Assembly: GCA_003134855.1 (NCBI GenBank)
Contig: PLCS01000004.1
Coordinates: 62,001 to 126,000 of the forward strand
DNA from: Acidobacteriaceae bacterium
GTDB taxonomy: Bacteria > Acidobacteriota > Terriglobia > Terriglobales > Acidobacteriaceae
Direction: 5' to 3'
Length of the DNA stretch: 64,000 nucleotides
Numbering within the stretch: the stretch's first letter is position 1; every line of letters begins with the position of its first letter. This document shows positions 46,018-55,229 of this stretch, in pieces. The notes beneath the pieces were generated by a model that made no database searches, was not told the origin of the DNA, and saw only the letters and a list, made by a program, of their open reading frames with translations. A program made the position numbers and the translations under genes.

Positions 46018-48219
46018 TCAGCGCGTCGTCTTCGGCAACTTTCCAATCGCATCGGTCACAATCCCCGGCGTCAGCACCTCGGGCAGGAGCCGCGGACTCG
46101 TTTCTCCCGGAGCGTAGAGCGCGTAAGCGGGCACTCCGCTACGGCCCAAAGTCGTCAAGGCTTGCGTGATCGCCTCGTCGTGGCGCGTCCAGTCGGCGCG
46201 GAGCAGAGCTACGTTCGCGGCCTGGAAGGCTTGCTTCACATCCGGCTGATTCAGTGCTATGCGCTCGTTGACCTGACAGCTCAGGCACCAGGCTGCAGTG
46301 AAGTCCACGAAGACCGGGCGCCCCTGGGACTGATAAGCCGCCAGGAGTTGCGGCGACCACGGCTCCCATGCGCCAGCAGCAGCGGAATCCAACCCCGTTT
46401 TTCTCGTAGGCCCCATCGATTCACTCGCGTCTCCAACCAGCCTCTGCCCGAAGACGGCCAGAGCGATGACCCCTAACAGGATGAGCGCTGCGACCGCCGT
46501 GGCCCAGCGTTTCGCCGGCCAGCGGCCCAGGAACCATCCGGCAATCGCCAGCAGCAGAAAGCTCGCCAGCAGCGCAGTAAACACGCTGGCTCCGTAGGCC
46601 TGCGCCAGCACCCAGGCCAGCCAGATCACGGTGGCGAAAATGGGCACGGCGACGGCCTGACGCAGCACTTCCATCCAGACGCCAGGCTTGGGCAGCAGGC
46701 GCGTCCAGGCCGGTTGCAGCGTCAGCGCAACATAGGGCGCGGCCAGCCCCAGCGCCAGAGCCGTGAAGACGGCAAAGGTGACCGCCGGGGATTGGGCCAA
46801 CGCATAGCCAATGGCCGCTCCCATGAAGGGCGCGGTGCAGGGCGTGGCCACTACTACAGCCAGTACGCCGGTAAAGAAACTGCCCGTGTAGCCTTGCTTC
46901 TGGGCGAGCGCTCCGCCCGCGCTGGTCAGCGTGAGGCCGATCTCGAATTGCCCTGCCAATGAGAGGCCCAGAAAGAAGAGCAGCCCGGCCATCAACGCCA
47001 GAAAGACCGGCGACTGGAACTGGAACCCCCAGCCCAGCGTGGCTCCCGCCGCGCGCAGCCCCAGCAGTGCGCCGACCAACGCCCAGAAGGAGACCAGAAT
47101 CCCCGCCGCGTAGACCATTCCATGCGCCCGCAGCTTGTGCAGTTCCTTATGGCCGGAGTGAACCAACCCTAGTCCTTTAAGGAAGAGCACTGGAAAGACA
47201 CAGGGCATGAGGTTCAACAGCAAGCCGCCGAGAAAGGCGAGGCCAGAGGTCCGTAGCAGCAAAGTCCAGGAAAGTGGTGGCGCGGTGATTGTGGCGGGTC
47301 CAGATTGGTTGGCGAGAGCTTTAGGCTCTGAGGCCTGCTGTACGGAGAGCGCAACCCCCGCTGTCCCTTGTTCTACGGGCGCAGCCGTCACCCCCGGCGG
47401 CAGCGCCACAATTTCGTACGCTCGCCCGCCGGAAAGTTCAAGAACCCCTTTCAATTGAGTTGGATTCGCGAAAAGATTCGAGTCTTTCTTGAGGTCGAGA
47501 ATCAAGCCATTGGTGGTCGGCGTAAGCTTTTGCGGGGCGGGATTGTCGAGAATATCCTGATCTTCCGGGAAAAACGTTGCTGAAAGTTCTCGCTGGCCTG
47601 TTTCGACGGTGAGACGGAAGCCTTCTTTTGTCGGTTGGAACAATACGCGATCACCGGATGGTAACGCGTCGGGGAGCAGAACAGCCAAACGCTTCCATAT
47701 CCCTGCGCCCGGCCCATCGTCTGGTTCAATTACGGGGACTGTCGCGAGAATCTTCTGCGTGATTTCTAAATCCGCTTTGCCCGGAATGCAGCTCCCGCGG
47801 CAGACCAGCCAATCGACTTTGGCATGCAGAACAACAGTTCCCGGTTTCACCGATTTTGCAATCACCAGCCGGAACGGGAAGAGGGCTTCATTTTCGTAGC
47901 CGTAGTCCATCAACGGCCCAAGCGGCAGCCGCTTCGGCGCAGTGAACTGCAACGGCTCCGCCGTCACTCCTTCGGGAAGCGTCCAGTGAATATGCGGCGG
48001 TTCGCCGGCATCGCCCGGATTCTTCCAATAAACATGCCAGCCCGGCTCCAGTTTGAAGTAGAGGCCTCCAAGATCACCCGCGCCCGGAAAGAGTTGAGCT
48101 TTGCGAAAGACAAGCTGTACGTGCACATGGTCATCATCGAAGGAACTCGACGCCGCCCACGCGGGCAGGCCAATGGCCAGCACAAGGAAAAGCGCGAAAA
48201 CGAAGCGTGGAAGGCGCAT
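46018..48219 (-). CDS. dsbD: Protein-disulfide reductase DsbD
   Basis: 733 aa. Three domains as in DsbD: signal peptide then an N-terminal periplasmic domain (HVHVQLVFRKAQLFPGAG, WLVCRGSCIPGKADL with its Cys pair), a central 8-helix membrane domain (GLAFLGGLLLNLMPCVFPVLFLKGLG with one Cys, FFTGVLAVVVATPCTAPFMG with the other) and a C-terminal thioredoxin domain with CLSCQ (WCLSCQVNERIAL). Transfers electrons from cytoplasmic thioredoxin across the membrane. Start ATG 48219; TTG 48231 is also open. Probably co-transcribed with the next gene upstream. Confidence 0.93.
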   Translation of the reverse strand: MRLPRFVFALFLVLAIGLPAWAASSSFDDDHVHVQLVFRKAQLFPGAGDLGGLYFKLEPGWHVYWKNPGDAGEPPHIHWTLPEGVTAEPLQFTAPKRLPLGPLMDYGYENEALFPFRLVIAKSVKPGTVVLHAKVDWLVCRGSCIPGKADLEITQKILATVPVIEPDDGPGAGIWKRLAVLLPDALPSGDRVLFQPTKEGFRLTVETGQRELSATFFPEDQDILDNPAPQKLTPTTNGLILDLKKDSNLFANPTQLKGVLELSGGRAYEIVALPPGVTAAPVEQGTAGVALSVQQASEPKALANQSGPATITAPPLSWTLLLRTSGLAFLGGLLLNLMPCVFPVLFLKGLGLVHSGHKELHKLRAHGMVYAAGILVSFWALVGALLGLRAAGATLGWGFQFQSPVFLALMAGLLFFLGLSLAGQFEIGLTLTSAGGALAQKQGYTGSFFTGVLAVVVATPCTAPFMGAAIGYALAQSPAVTFAVFTALALGLAAPYVALTLQPAWTRLLPKPGVWMEVLRQAVAVPIFATVIWLAWVLAQAYGASVFTALLASFLLLAIAGWFLGRWPAKRWATAVAALILLGVIALAVFGQRLVGDASESMGPTRKTGLDSAAAGAWEPWSPQLLAAYQSQGRPVFVDFTAAWCLSCQVNERIALNQPDVKQAFQAANVALLRADWTRHDEAITQALTTLGRSGVPAYALYAPGETSPRLLPEVLTPGIVTDAIGKLPKTTR

Positions 48220-48274
48220 GGTTTGAATCAAGCCTCTCGACGTGCCGCTAACTCCGCTAACTTCGCTAACACCG

Positions 48275-49459
48275 CTACTTGCTCGCCCAGTACGCGCGAT
48301 GGCCGAGGTAGCTGGCGTCGTCCAGATTGGCCAGTATCACCCGCCGCAGGGCCAGTACGTCCAGGTCGCCGGTTTGCTTATAGAGCACCTTGCCGTCGGG
48401 CGCGAGCAGCACCGTGTAGGGCACGCCCGACTCCCACTTGGGATCGAAGGCCGCCTGCATTGCATACGTATCATTAGATGCGAAGATCAGGTTGCGCCCC
48501 GTGGCGTGCTGCTTCTGGAGGAACTTCATCACACCGGGTTTTTCATCCGGCATGTTTGTTGACACTGTAACCATGTCGAGATCGCGCATCCGGAACATCC
48601 GATAGGTCGTCTCGAGGTCGGGGAACTCGACCACGCAGGGGCCGCACCAAGTGGCCCAGAAGTTCACTAGCAACAGTTTGCCGGTGGAATTGGCTCGCAG
48701 CTTCTTCAGCGTCTCGGCAGTGGCGTCTTCCAGCGTCACCTGCTCGGCTTCGATCTTTTTCAGGTACTCCTGGCCGCTGGCAATCTTCGACTTCCACTTG
48801 GTCGAACAGCCGAAGACGCCGGTATGATCGACCAGTACCGGCTTGTCGGCCAGCAACGCATCGATCGCGGCTCGCGTGTCCTGAGTCTTGACCAGCGACT
48901 CGCGCTGGCTATTGTCCACGCGGCCTTCATAGCGCAGCTTGCGCTGGGCATCGAAGATGAAGACGTGCGGCGTGGCCTTGGGGCCGTAGGCATTTGCTGT
49001 AGCTTGTGTCGCGCCGTCGTAGAGATAAGGGAAGTTGAAGTGCCGGAATGCGGCGCGAATCTTCATATCTTCCAGCCCGTCGCCCACATCGGTCCAGGCC
49101 AGTTCGTCCAGCCGCACGGCCTCCGGGTCGTTGGGTTCGATCATCACGAACTGGACGCTCTTGCCCTGGTAATCCTCGACCAGCTTTTTGAGCCTCGATT
49201 CGTAGAGCTGCGCCGTGGGGCAGTGATCGCAGGTGAAAACGATCACCAGCACCTTGGCGGCTTTGTATTCGGCCAGCGTGTGGGTCTTGCCGTCGATTCC
49301 CGGCAGCGAGAACTCCGGCGCGGCGGAGCCGAGGGCCAGCGTGGGGTGGGCAAAAGCCTCTTCGGCGAAGCAGTGCGGCAGCGCCAGCGCCAAAAGCAAT
49401 GCGCCCGTAACCACACCGGCGCGGCTCAACTCAGCCAGTCCACATCGTTTCTCTCTCAT
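48275..49459 (-). CDS. Exported protein with two thioredoxin-like domains
   Basis: 394 aa. Signal sequence VVTGALLLALALPHCFAEEA; first domain is AhpC/TSA-like (APEFSLPGIDGKTHTLAEYK) with CDHCP (VFTCDHCPTAQLYESRL), second is TlpA-like with WCGPC (NFWATWCGPCVVEFPDLETT) and a cis-Pro in SGVPYTVLL. The linker includes PVLVDHTGVFGCS. DsbD directly downstream can supply electrons, so the pair probably forms a periplasmic reductive system, e.g. for cytochrome c or cysteine repair. ATG 49459; TATACT ~35 bases upstream. Confidence 0.88.
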   Translation of the reverse strand: MREKRCGLAELSRAGVVTGALLLALALPHCFAEEAFAHPTLALGSAAPEFSLPGIDGKTHTLAEYKAAKVLVIVFTCDHCPTAQLYESRLKKLVEDYQGKSVQFVMIEPNDPEAVRLDELAWTDVGDGLEDMKIRAAFRHFNFPYLYDGATQATANAYGPKATPHVFIFDAQRKLRYEGRVDNSQRESLVKTQDTRAAIDALLADKPVLVDHTGVFGCSTKWKSKIASGQEYLKKIEAEQVTLEDATAETLKKLRANSTGKLLLVNFWATWCGPCVVEFPDLETTYRMFRMRDLDMVTVSTNMPDEKPGVMKFLQKQHATGRNLIFASNDTYAMQAAFDPKWESGVPYTVLLAPDGKVLYKQTGDLDVLALRRVILANLDDASYLGHRAYWASK

Positions 49460-49508
49460 CGAATGCAACCTCGCGATTCTTCGCTCTGGGAAAGTATACC
49501 GCCGGCCG

Positions 49509-50646
49509 CTACACATCCAGATCGTCGTCCGGCTCGGCGGCGACGGCTGTTCCGCGGCGCTTGGCCAGCAGATAGCCGCGCAGGAACGGCTCCAGGTAGC
49601 CGTCCAGCACCTTGTCCACGTCGCCCACCTCGACCTTGGTGCGATGGTCCTTGGCCATGCGGTAGGGCTGTAGGACGTAAGAGCGGATCTGCGAGCCGAA
49701 GTTGATCTCCAGCTTCGAGTCTTCCAGCTTCTTGGTGACGGCGCGCTTCTTGTCGAGTTCGTATTCATAGAGCCGAGAGCGCAGAATCTTCATCGCCTTC
49801 TCGCGATTCTTGTGCTGACTGCGTTCGTTCTGGCAGCAGACCACGATGCCCGTGGGCAGGTGAGTCATGCGCACGGCTGAATCTGTGGTATTCACGTGCT
49901 GGCCGCCCTTGCCACCGCTGCGGTAGGTGTCGATGCGCAGGTCTTCCACCTTCACGTCGACATGGATGGTTTCGTCGATCTCCGGCGAAACATAGACCGA
50001 GGCAAATGAAGTGTGGCGGCGCTTGGCCTGGTCGAAGGGCGAAATGCGAACCAGCCGGTGGACGCCGCTCTCGCCGGCCAGTTGGCCAAAGGCGTACTCG
50101 CCCAGAATAGTGAAGGTGGCAGATTTGATGCCCGCCTCTTCGCCGTCCTGGTAGTCGTTCATCTCGGTCTTGAAGCCCTGCTGCTCGGCCCAGCGCAGGT
50201 ACATCCGCAGCAGCATCTCTGCCCAATCCTGACTCTCTGTGCCGCCCGCGCCTGGGTGCACGGTGACGATGGCGTTCATCGCGTCGGCCTCGCCGTTGAG
50301 CATCGTCCGGGCTTCGAGATCTTCGTTGAATGTGGCCAGCGCCTTGATCTCGCTCTCGATCTCGCCGAGCACGTCTTCGCCTTCGCGGGCCAGCTCGATG
50401 TAGGTTTCGATCTCGCCCGTGCGGCGCAGCAACTCCTTATCGTCGGCGACCATCACTTCCAGGCGCTTTTTCTCGCGCATTAAAGGTTTAGTCGCGTTGG
50501 GATTGGACCAGAGCGCCGGATCGGCCAGTTTGGTTTCTATTTCGGCGAGTTCCCTGCGGATACGAGCAGGGTCAAAGATACTCCCGCAGGTCGCGCACTT
50601 GATCGCGGACGGGAGCGTAAGCGAATTCGAGATCGTTCAATGACAT
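49509..50646 (-). CDS. prfB: Peptide chain release factor 2, with programmed +1 frameshift
   Basis: 378 aa after frameshift. The first frame runs from ATG 50646 for 24 codons (MSLNDLEFAYAPVRDQVRDL, then REYL) to an in-frame TGA (50574-50572). The slippery site is CGGGAGTATCTTTGACC: CTT then TGA C, with a GGGAG Shine-Dalgarno-like element upstream. Skipping the T at 50574 joins the frame to DPARIRRELAEIE and onward to 49509. Specificity motif SPF (RISPFDQAKRRH) and GGQ (SGGKGGQHVNT) are present. RF2 autoregulates its own synthesis through this shift. Annotation tools may start it at 50480 and lose ~56 residues. Confidence 0.95.
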
Positions 50647-50679
50647 GGCTTGGCTCTTAAGACCTGACTTGGTTTTGAA

Positions 50680-52437
50680 CTATGAGGTGGCGATCCACTG
50701 GCGCAGGAGTTTTCTCCCCGACCAGACAACCATCCCTAAACCAAGTATGGCACAGAGATACGCAAAAATGTCGCCGTGAGCGGTGTAGAAGGTCACGTCG
50801 CTGCGAAAGCCGTAGCCGGCGGGCAGAGCGTCGGCCTGGTGGCGGGAAATGCTTTGGCGGACGTGGCCATAGGGGTCGATGACCGCTGTGACGCCGTTGT
50901 TGGTGTCGCGCAGCAGCCAGCGGCGGTTTTCGATGGCCCTCATGCGCGCCATGTTCAAGTGCTGCCAGGGGGCGCTGGTGTCGCCGTACCAGCCGTCGTC
51001 GCTGAGGTTGACCAGCACTTCGGCGCCCAGTTGCGCGAACTGGCGCACCTCGTCGGCAAAGACCGACTCGTAACAGAGAAAGACTCCGTAGCGGTGGCCA
51101 TTCAGGCGGAAGACTTTGCGCTCCGTTCCGCGATCGGTCTCCCCGACGTTGCCGGTGAGCGCGTGGGCAAAGAAGAGAAGCCGCCGGAAAGGAATGTACT
51201 CGCCGAAGGGGACGAGGTGGATCTTGTCGTAGCGGCCCACGCGCGCGCCGTCCGCTCCGACGACCAGCGCGGAGTTGTAGATGCGGTAGCCGCCCGGCGC
51301 AACTCCCGGCTCCGGCTCGGCGAGGGAGACTCCGATAGCGCCCACAACCAACGGCGTCTGCTCCTGACGGGCGATGGAGACAAGCGCCTGTTGGAAGCGC
51401 GGATCATCATCGATAAAGGGCGCGGGCGACTCCGGCCACGCGATCAGGTCGGGATGCGTGGGGGTTGGCGGGCAGACAATCTCACCCGCGGGCGCGCCGG
51501 TCTCCCACCCCAACGACGAAGACCTGTCGTTGGGGACCCCGGTCTGGGGGATTCCGGCGATGTAGGTCTTGCACTGCTCGCCAGCCAGCCGCTGGAAGTC
51601 GGCGATGTGACTCTCCCACTCGCCAGGGCGCAGCCAGCGATTGTCGCCGGAGACGTTGAGGTTGGGCTGGATGAGGACGGCGGTGGCTGTGGGCGCGGGT
51701 GCGGGCTGCGGCCAATTGAAGCCTAATAGAAGGAATAGAACCAAGCACCTGCCGAAGACAACCCAAGTCTCGCTGCCAAATAGAGCTTTCAATCTCCATC
51801 GCGGCAGCCCTGGCATCACCGGCTGCAATTGAACCATGGAGCGACTGGCTAGGAGCGCATTGGCGGCAACCAGCACAAAGCTGATCCCATAAACGCCGAT
51901 CCAGGGCGCAAGCTGAGTCAGCAGCGCATTGTCCACCTGCGAGTAGCCGAGTTGATCCCAGGGAAAGCTGGTGATGCGCGCGGCGGCCAGCTCCATGGCG
52001 ACCCAAAGAAAAGGCGCGGCGACGAGCGTGAGGCGCGTGCTGCCCGTGGCTCGGCGAACCAGCGCAACACAAAAGCCGAAGAGGCCGAAGTAAAGCCCCA
52101 GATAGAGGCTGAAGGCCAACAGCAGCAACGTCGGCGCGCCCAGCGGCATATCGCCATACTGCTTCATCGTGTCGCGGACCCAGTAGCAGTTGCCGCCGAA
52201 CCAGAGCACGCCGCAGAGATAGCCGAGCAGGAAGCCGCGGCGCAAGGGGCGCGGCTGCTCCACACAGGCCGGTGAAAGCAAAGCCCATAGCAGCGGGACC
52301 AGGGCAAACCAGGCAAAGAGCGACCGCCAGACCGGCAACGGCCCGGCCAGCGGAAACGGCAGCTCAAGCAGGCCGGCGGAGAGACCGGCCGCGGCCCACA
52401 ACTTCCAGCTTCCCGACTTCCAGAATGCACCCTGCAT
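50680..52437 (-). CDS. lnt: Apolipoprotein N-acyltransferase
   Basis: 585 aa inner-membrane enzyme that N-acylates lipoproteins. Six to seven N-terminal helices, then a nitrilase-like domain with the Glu-Lys-Cys triad: E in LIAWPESPAPF, K in YDKIHLVPFGEYIPFR, C in VFLCYESVFADE. Longer than the usual ~510. Part of the excess is the segment GVPNDRSSSLGWET (DNA 51501-51542), which is an in-frame copy of the family 1 hairpin repeat, located before the catalytic Glu. ATG 52437 is used; TACACT lies nine bases upstream of it. Confidence 0.92.
   Translation of the reverse strand: MQGAFWKSGSWKLWAAAGLSAGLLELPFPLAGPLPVWRSLFAWFALVPLLWALLSPACVEQPRPLRRGFLLGYLCGVLWFGGNCYWVRDTMKQYGDMPLGAPTLLLLAFSLYLGLYFGLFGFCVALVRRATGSTRLTLVAAPFLWVAMELAAARITSFPWDQLGYSQVDNALLTQLAPWIGVYGISFVLVAANALLASRSMVQLQPVMPGLPRWRLKALFGSETWVVFGRCLVLFLLLGFNWPQPAPAPTATAVLIQPNLNVSGDNRWLRPGEWESHIADFQRLAGEQCKTYIAGIPQTGVPNDRSSSLGWETGAPAGEIVCPPTPTHPDLIAWPESPAPFIDDDPRFQQALVSIARQEQTPLVVGAIGVSLAEPEPGVAPGGYRIYNSALVVGADGARVGRYDKIHLVPFGEYIPFRRLLFFAHALTGNVGETDRGTERKVFRLNGHRYGVFLCYESVFADEVRQFAQLGAEVLVNLSDDGWYGDTSAPWQHLNMARMRAIENRRWLLRDTNNGVTAVIDPYGHVRQSISRHQADALPAGYGFRSDVTFYTAHGDIFAYLCAILGLGMVVWSGRKLLRQWIATS
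51503..51542 (-). repeat. Family 1 hairpin repeat inside lnt, copy D
   Basis: On the minus strand CCGGGGT, perfect arms CCCCAACGAC / GTCGTTGGGG, loop AGGTCTTC, then GTGGGAGACC. Same boundaries as the intergenic copies. Confidence 0.8.
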
Positions 52438-52535
52438 ACAGGGCCGAGTGTATCGCATCGGGCGCTGGGATGCGATGAACGAGCCTGATCTGATTTCCTC
52501 TCCGCGAAAATCCCGTGAACGAACCGGAAACAGGC

Positions 52536-52541
52536 TACAAT
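52536..52541 (+). promoter_or_regulatory. -10-like hexamer, leaderless geometry, 48-aa gene
   Basis: TACAAT, six bases, ATG 52548. The divergent lnt promoter element TACACT is at about 52447-52452. Confidence 0.45.
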
Positions 52542-52547
52542 CTGAGT

Positions 52548-52694
52548 ATGCAAGTAGCAATCTTTGCCATGCGGGTTCTGGAAGTGATGTTTTTTGTCGG
52601 CCTGGCGGGATCGGCCGTGGTCGTGCTCATCAGCTTCATCGAGGACGGCAAGGAACTCTTCGGCAAGGATGAGCCGCCCGAATCGCGCGCTTGA
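52548..52694 (+). CDS. 48-aa single-pass membrane protein
   Basis: Hydrophobic N-terminal helix (VLEVMFFVGLAGSAVVVLIS) followed by a charged tail (FIEDGKELFGKDEPPESRA). Not random: amphipathic tail with FIEDGKELFGKDE after the helix, in good acidobacterial codon use, and a leaderless promoter in front. Seems to be a small inner-membrane protein, C-terminus probably cytoplasmic. Divergent from lnt by 110 bases. Function unknown. Confidence 0.6.
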   Translation: MQVAIFAMRVLEVMFFVGLAGSAVVVLISFIEDGKELFGKDEPPESRA

Positions 52695-52824
52695 CGACCC
52701 AACCTCTGCCGCCTGCTTTTTCATTGACTGTGGCGTGAATTGGAAATAAACTTATCGCAGGACGTGTCGTTATTTTTTGCCCCTTCAATTCTGGAAAGCC
52801 GGCCGCCGCGCCGGCACACTCACG

Positions 52825-55194
52825 ATGGCATCTACCCGAACGACCGTAGCTCCAATGTCAAACCGCGTGCGGCTGATCGTGGCATCGTCAGTGATGCTCA
52901 CGTTCATCTCCTTTTGGCGCGCGGCAGCTATCGTTCTCTGTGATTTAGGCTCATCGGCCTTCTATGCCGGGGGCATCGCGGAGCAGATGGTGGGCGAGGC
53001 AGCGCCGTGGTTCATCCTCGGCATCATGCTGTTCAGCTTCGCGGTGCGCGCGGTCTACGTCGAAAGCTGTTCGATGTTCACCCGCGGCGGCGTCTACCGC
53101 GTGGTGAAGGAGGCTTTGGGCGGCGGCTTTGCCAAAGTCAGCGTCTCGGCCCTGATGTTCGATTACATTCTTACCGGACCTATCTCGGGCGTTTCCGCTG
53201 GACAATACATTACAGGCTTGATGAACGAGCTGATCAACGTGGCCAACACCAGCCACTGGCTTCCTCCGGCGATGCTGGACGCGCATCATCACCCCTTCCA
53301 GTTCGATATGAATCACACTGCGGCGGTCTTCGCCGCGGCGGTCACTATCTACTACTGGTGGCAGAACATCAAGGGCATCGAGGAGTCCAGCGACAAGGCC
53401 TTGCGCGTCATGCAAATCACTACGGTGATGGTGGTGATTCTGCTCGCGTGGGGCTGTTACTCGGTATTCATGCTCGGGGTTCACGTGCCGCCGTCGCCCA
53501 TACCCTCGCATCTCAAGTTCAGCAGCGATGCTTTGGGCTTCCTGAGAGGATCGCCGCAACTGCTTCCCCTGCTGGGGCTGTTCGGCATTCTCATGGCCTT
53601 CGGCCACTCGATTCTGGCCATGAGCGGCGAAGAGACCCTGGCCCAGGTCAACCGCGAGATCGAGCATCCCAAGCTCAAGAACCTCAAACGCGCGGCCATC
53701 GTCATTGCCCTCTACAGCCTGATTTTCACCGGCGGCGCCACGCTGCTGGCTTCCATGCTGATTCCCGCATGGCAGATCACCCACGTCTACCAGGACAATC
53801 TGATCGCCGGCCTGGCCATGTACATGGTCGGTCCCCTCTTCTGGCGCATCGCCTTCCGCATCTTTGTAGTGCTGGTCGGCTTTCTGATTCTCTCCGGCGC
53901 CATCAATACCTCGATGATCGGTTCGACCGGCGTGCTGATGCGCGTCGCTGAGGATGGCGTACTTACCGATTGGTTCCGCAAGCCGCACGTGAAGTTCGGC
54001 ACCAGCTATCGCATCATCAACATGGTCTTCATCCTGCAGATGATCACGATTATCGCCAGCCGGGGCAACGTGATCATCCTGGGCGAGGCCTACGCCTTCG
54101 GCGTGATCTGGTCGTTCACCTTCAACAGCCTGGCGATGCTGGTGCTGCGCGGGAAGTACCACGGCGAACGCGGCTGGAAGGTTCCGCCCAACCTGCGCAT
54201 CGGCAAGTTCGAGATTCCCATCGGCCTGCTCTCGGTCTTTCTGGTGCTGCTCTCAGTGGCCACCGTCAATCTATTCACCAAATCAGTGGCCACGGTAAGC
54301 GGTGTCATTTTTACGGCCGGCTTCTTCATCATCTTTACCATCTCCGAGCGCAGCAACCTGCGCAAGCACGCTCTGACTGCCCTGCAGATGAAGGATATGT
54401 TTCAGCTCGAACATCAGGACACTATCAGTTCGGAGTCGGCTGCCATCCGTCCCGGCGGCGTGATGGTGACCATGCGCGACGCCGCCAATCCCCTTGCTCT
54501 GAAATGGACGCTCTCCCACACCAGCACCGAGGATCAGGACGTGGTGGTGATCAGCGTGCGCATCATGGGCGTAGGCGGACCGGAGTATCTGAGCGCCGAG
54601 GAACAGAGCTTCAGCGATCACGAGCAGATGCTCTTCACCAAGGCTGTCTCTGTTGCCGAGAGCTTTGGCAAGAAAGTCTCGCTGCTGGTGGTTCCCGCCG
54701 GAGATGTCTACGCGGCGCTGGCGCAAGGCGCAAGCTCGCTGGAAATGGATTCTGTGGTTTCCGGAGTTTCCACCCGGATGACCGCCGAGGATCAGGCCTT
54801 CCACCTGGGACAGGCCTGGGAGGCGCTGCCTCAGCCCAAGCGCCAGTTCAACTACTATGTCATCGGCCATGACGGCCAGACCAAGGTCTTTTTCATCGGG
54901 CCGCACGCGCCCACCCTGAGTCCCGACGACGTGCAACTGGTGCATCGCTTGTGGCTGAATATGCGCCGCGATCCCTCCATGCTGGAATTGCACCACAGCG
55001 ACATCATCACCTATGCCCTGACCCATCTGGCCGGCCAGTATGCCCGGGAGAAGCAAGAGATTCTGCGCGACCTGCGCAACTATCGCGCCGCCAAGGCTTC
55101 CGGCGCTCCTCCCCCCCGCGTCTCGGAACTTACCGGCAACACGACCTTGCCCGGGCTGCCGGGCCGTTCACCCAAGCCGCCCCATTATCTCTAA
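52825..55194 (+). CDS. APC-family permease with C-terminal soluble domain
   Basis: About 789 aa. Residues ~25-520 form a 12-helix amino-acid/polyamine/organocation transporter: LCDLGSSAFYAGGIAEQMVG is the first helix, FGHSILAMSGEETLAQVNREIEHP the conserved helix 6-7 loop, SGAINTSMIGSTGVLMRVAEDG later. The last ~230 residues (from SERSNLRKHALTALQMKDMF) are cytosolic alpha/beta resembling a universal-stress-like domain fused to some APC transporters. Substrate unknown. Start uncertain: TTG 52777, ATG 52825 or ATG 52855; none has a good ribosome site. Confidence 0.85.
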   Translation: MASTRTTVAPMSNRVRLIVASSVMLTFISFWRAAAIVLCDLGSSAFYAGGIAEQMVGEAAPWFILGIMLFSFAVRAVYVESCSMFTRGGVYRVVKEALGGGFAKVSVSALMFDYILTGPISGVSAGQYITGLMNELINVANTSHWLPPAMLDAHHHPFQFDMNHTAAVFAAAVTIYYWWQNIKGIEESSDKALRVMQITTVMVVILLAWGCYSVFMLGVHVPPSPIPSHLKFSSDALGFLRGSPQLLPLLGLFGILMAFGHSILAMSGEETLAQVNREIEHPKLKNLKRAAIVIALYSLIFTGGATLLASMLIPAWQITHVYQDNLIAGLAMYMVGPLFWRIAFRIFVVLVGFLILSGAINTSMIGSTGVLMRVAEDGVLTDWFRKPHVKFGTSYRIINMVFILQMITIIASRGNVIILGEAYAFGVIWSFTFNSLAMLVLRGKYHGERGWKVPPNLRIGKFEIPIGLLSVFLVLLSVATVNLFTKSVATVSGVIFTAGFFIIFTISERSNLRKHALTALQMKDMFQLEHQDTISSESAAIRPGGVMVTMRDAANPLALKWTLSHTSTEDQDVVVISVRIMGVGGPEYLSAEEQSFSDHEQMLFTKAVSVAESFGKKVSLLVVPAGDVYAALAQGASSLEMDSVVSGVSTRMTAEDQAFHLGQAWEALPQPKRQFNYYVIGHDGQTKVFFIGPHAPTLSPDDVQLVHRLWLNMRRDPSMLELHHSDIITYALTHLAGQYAREKQEILRDLRNYRAAKASGAPPPRVSELTGNTTLPGLPGRSPKPPHYL

Positions 55195-55229
55195 CAGCAT
55201 CTCCCCGTCCCTTCACCGCGGAAACAGAT

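Noticed and set aside
49460-49768. 103-residue N-terminal extension of the thioredoxin-like gene
   Set aside because: It overlaps the 3' end of prfB in another frame, and the signal peptide starts at ATG 49459.
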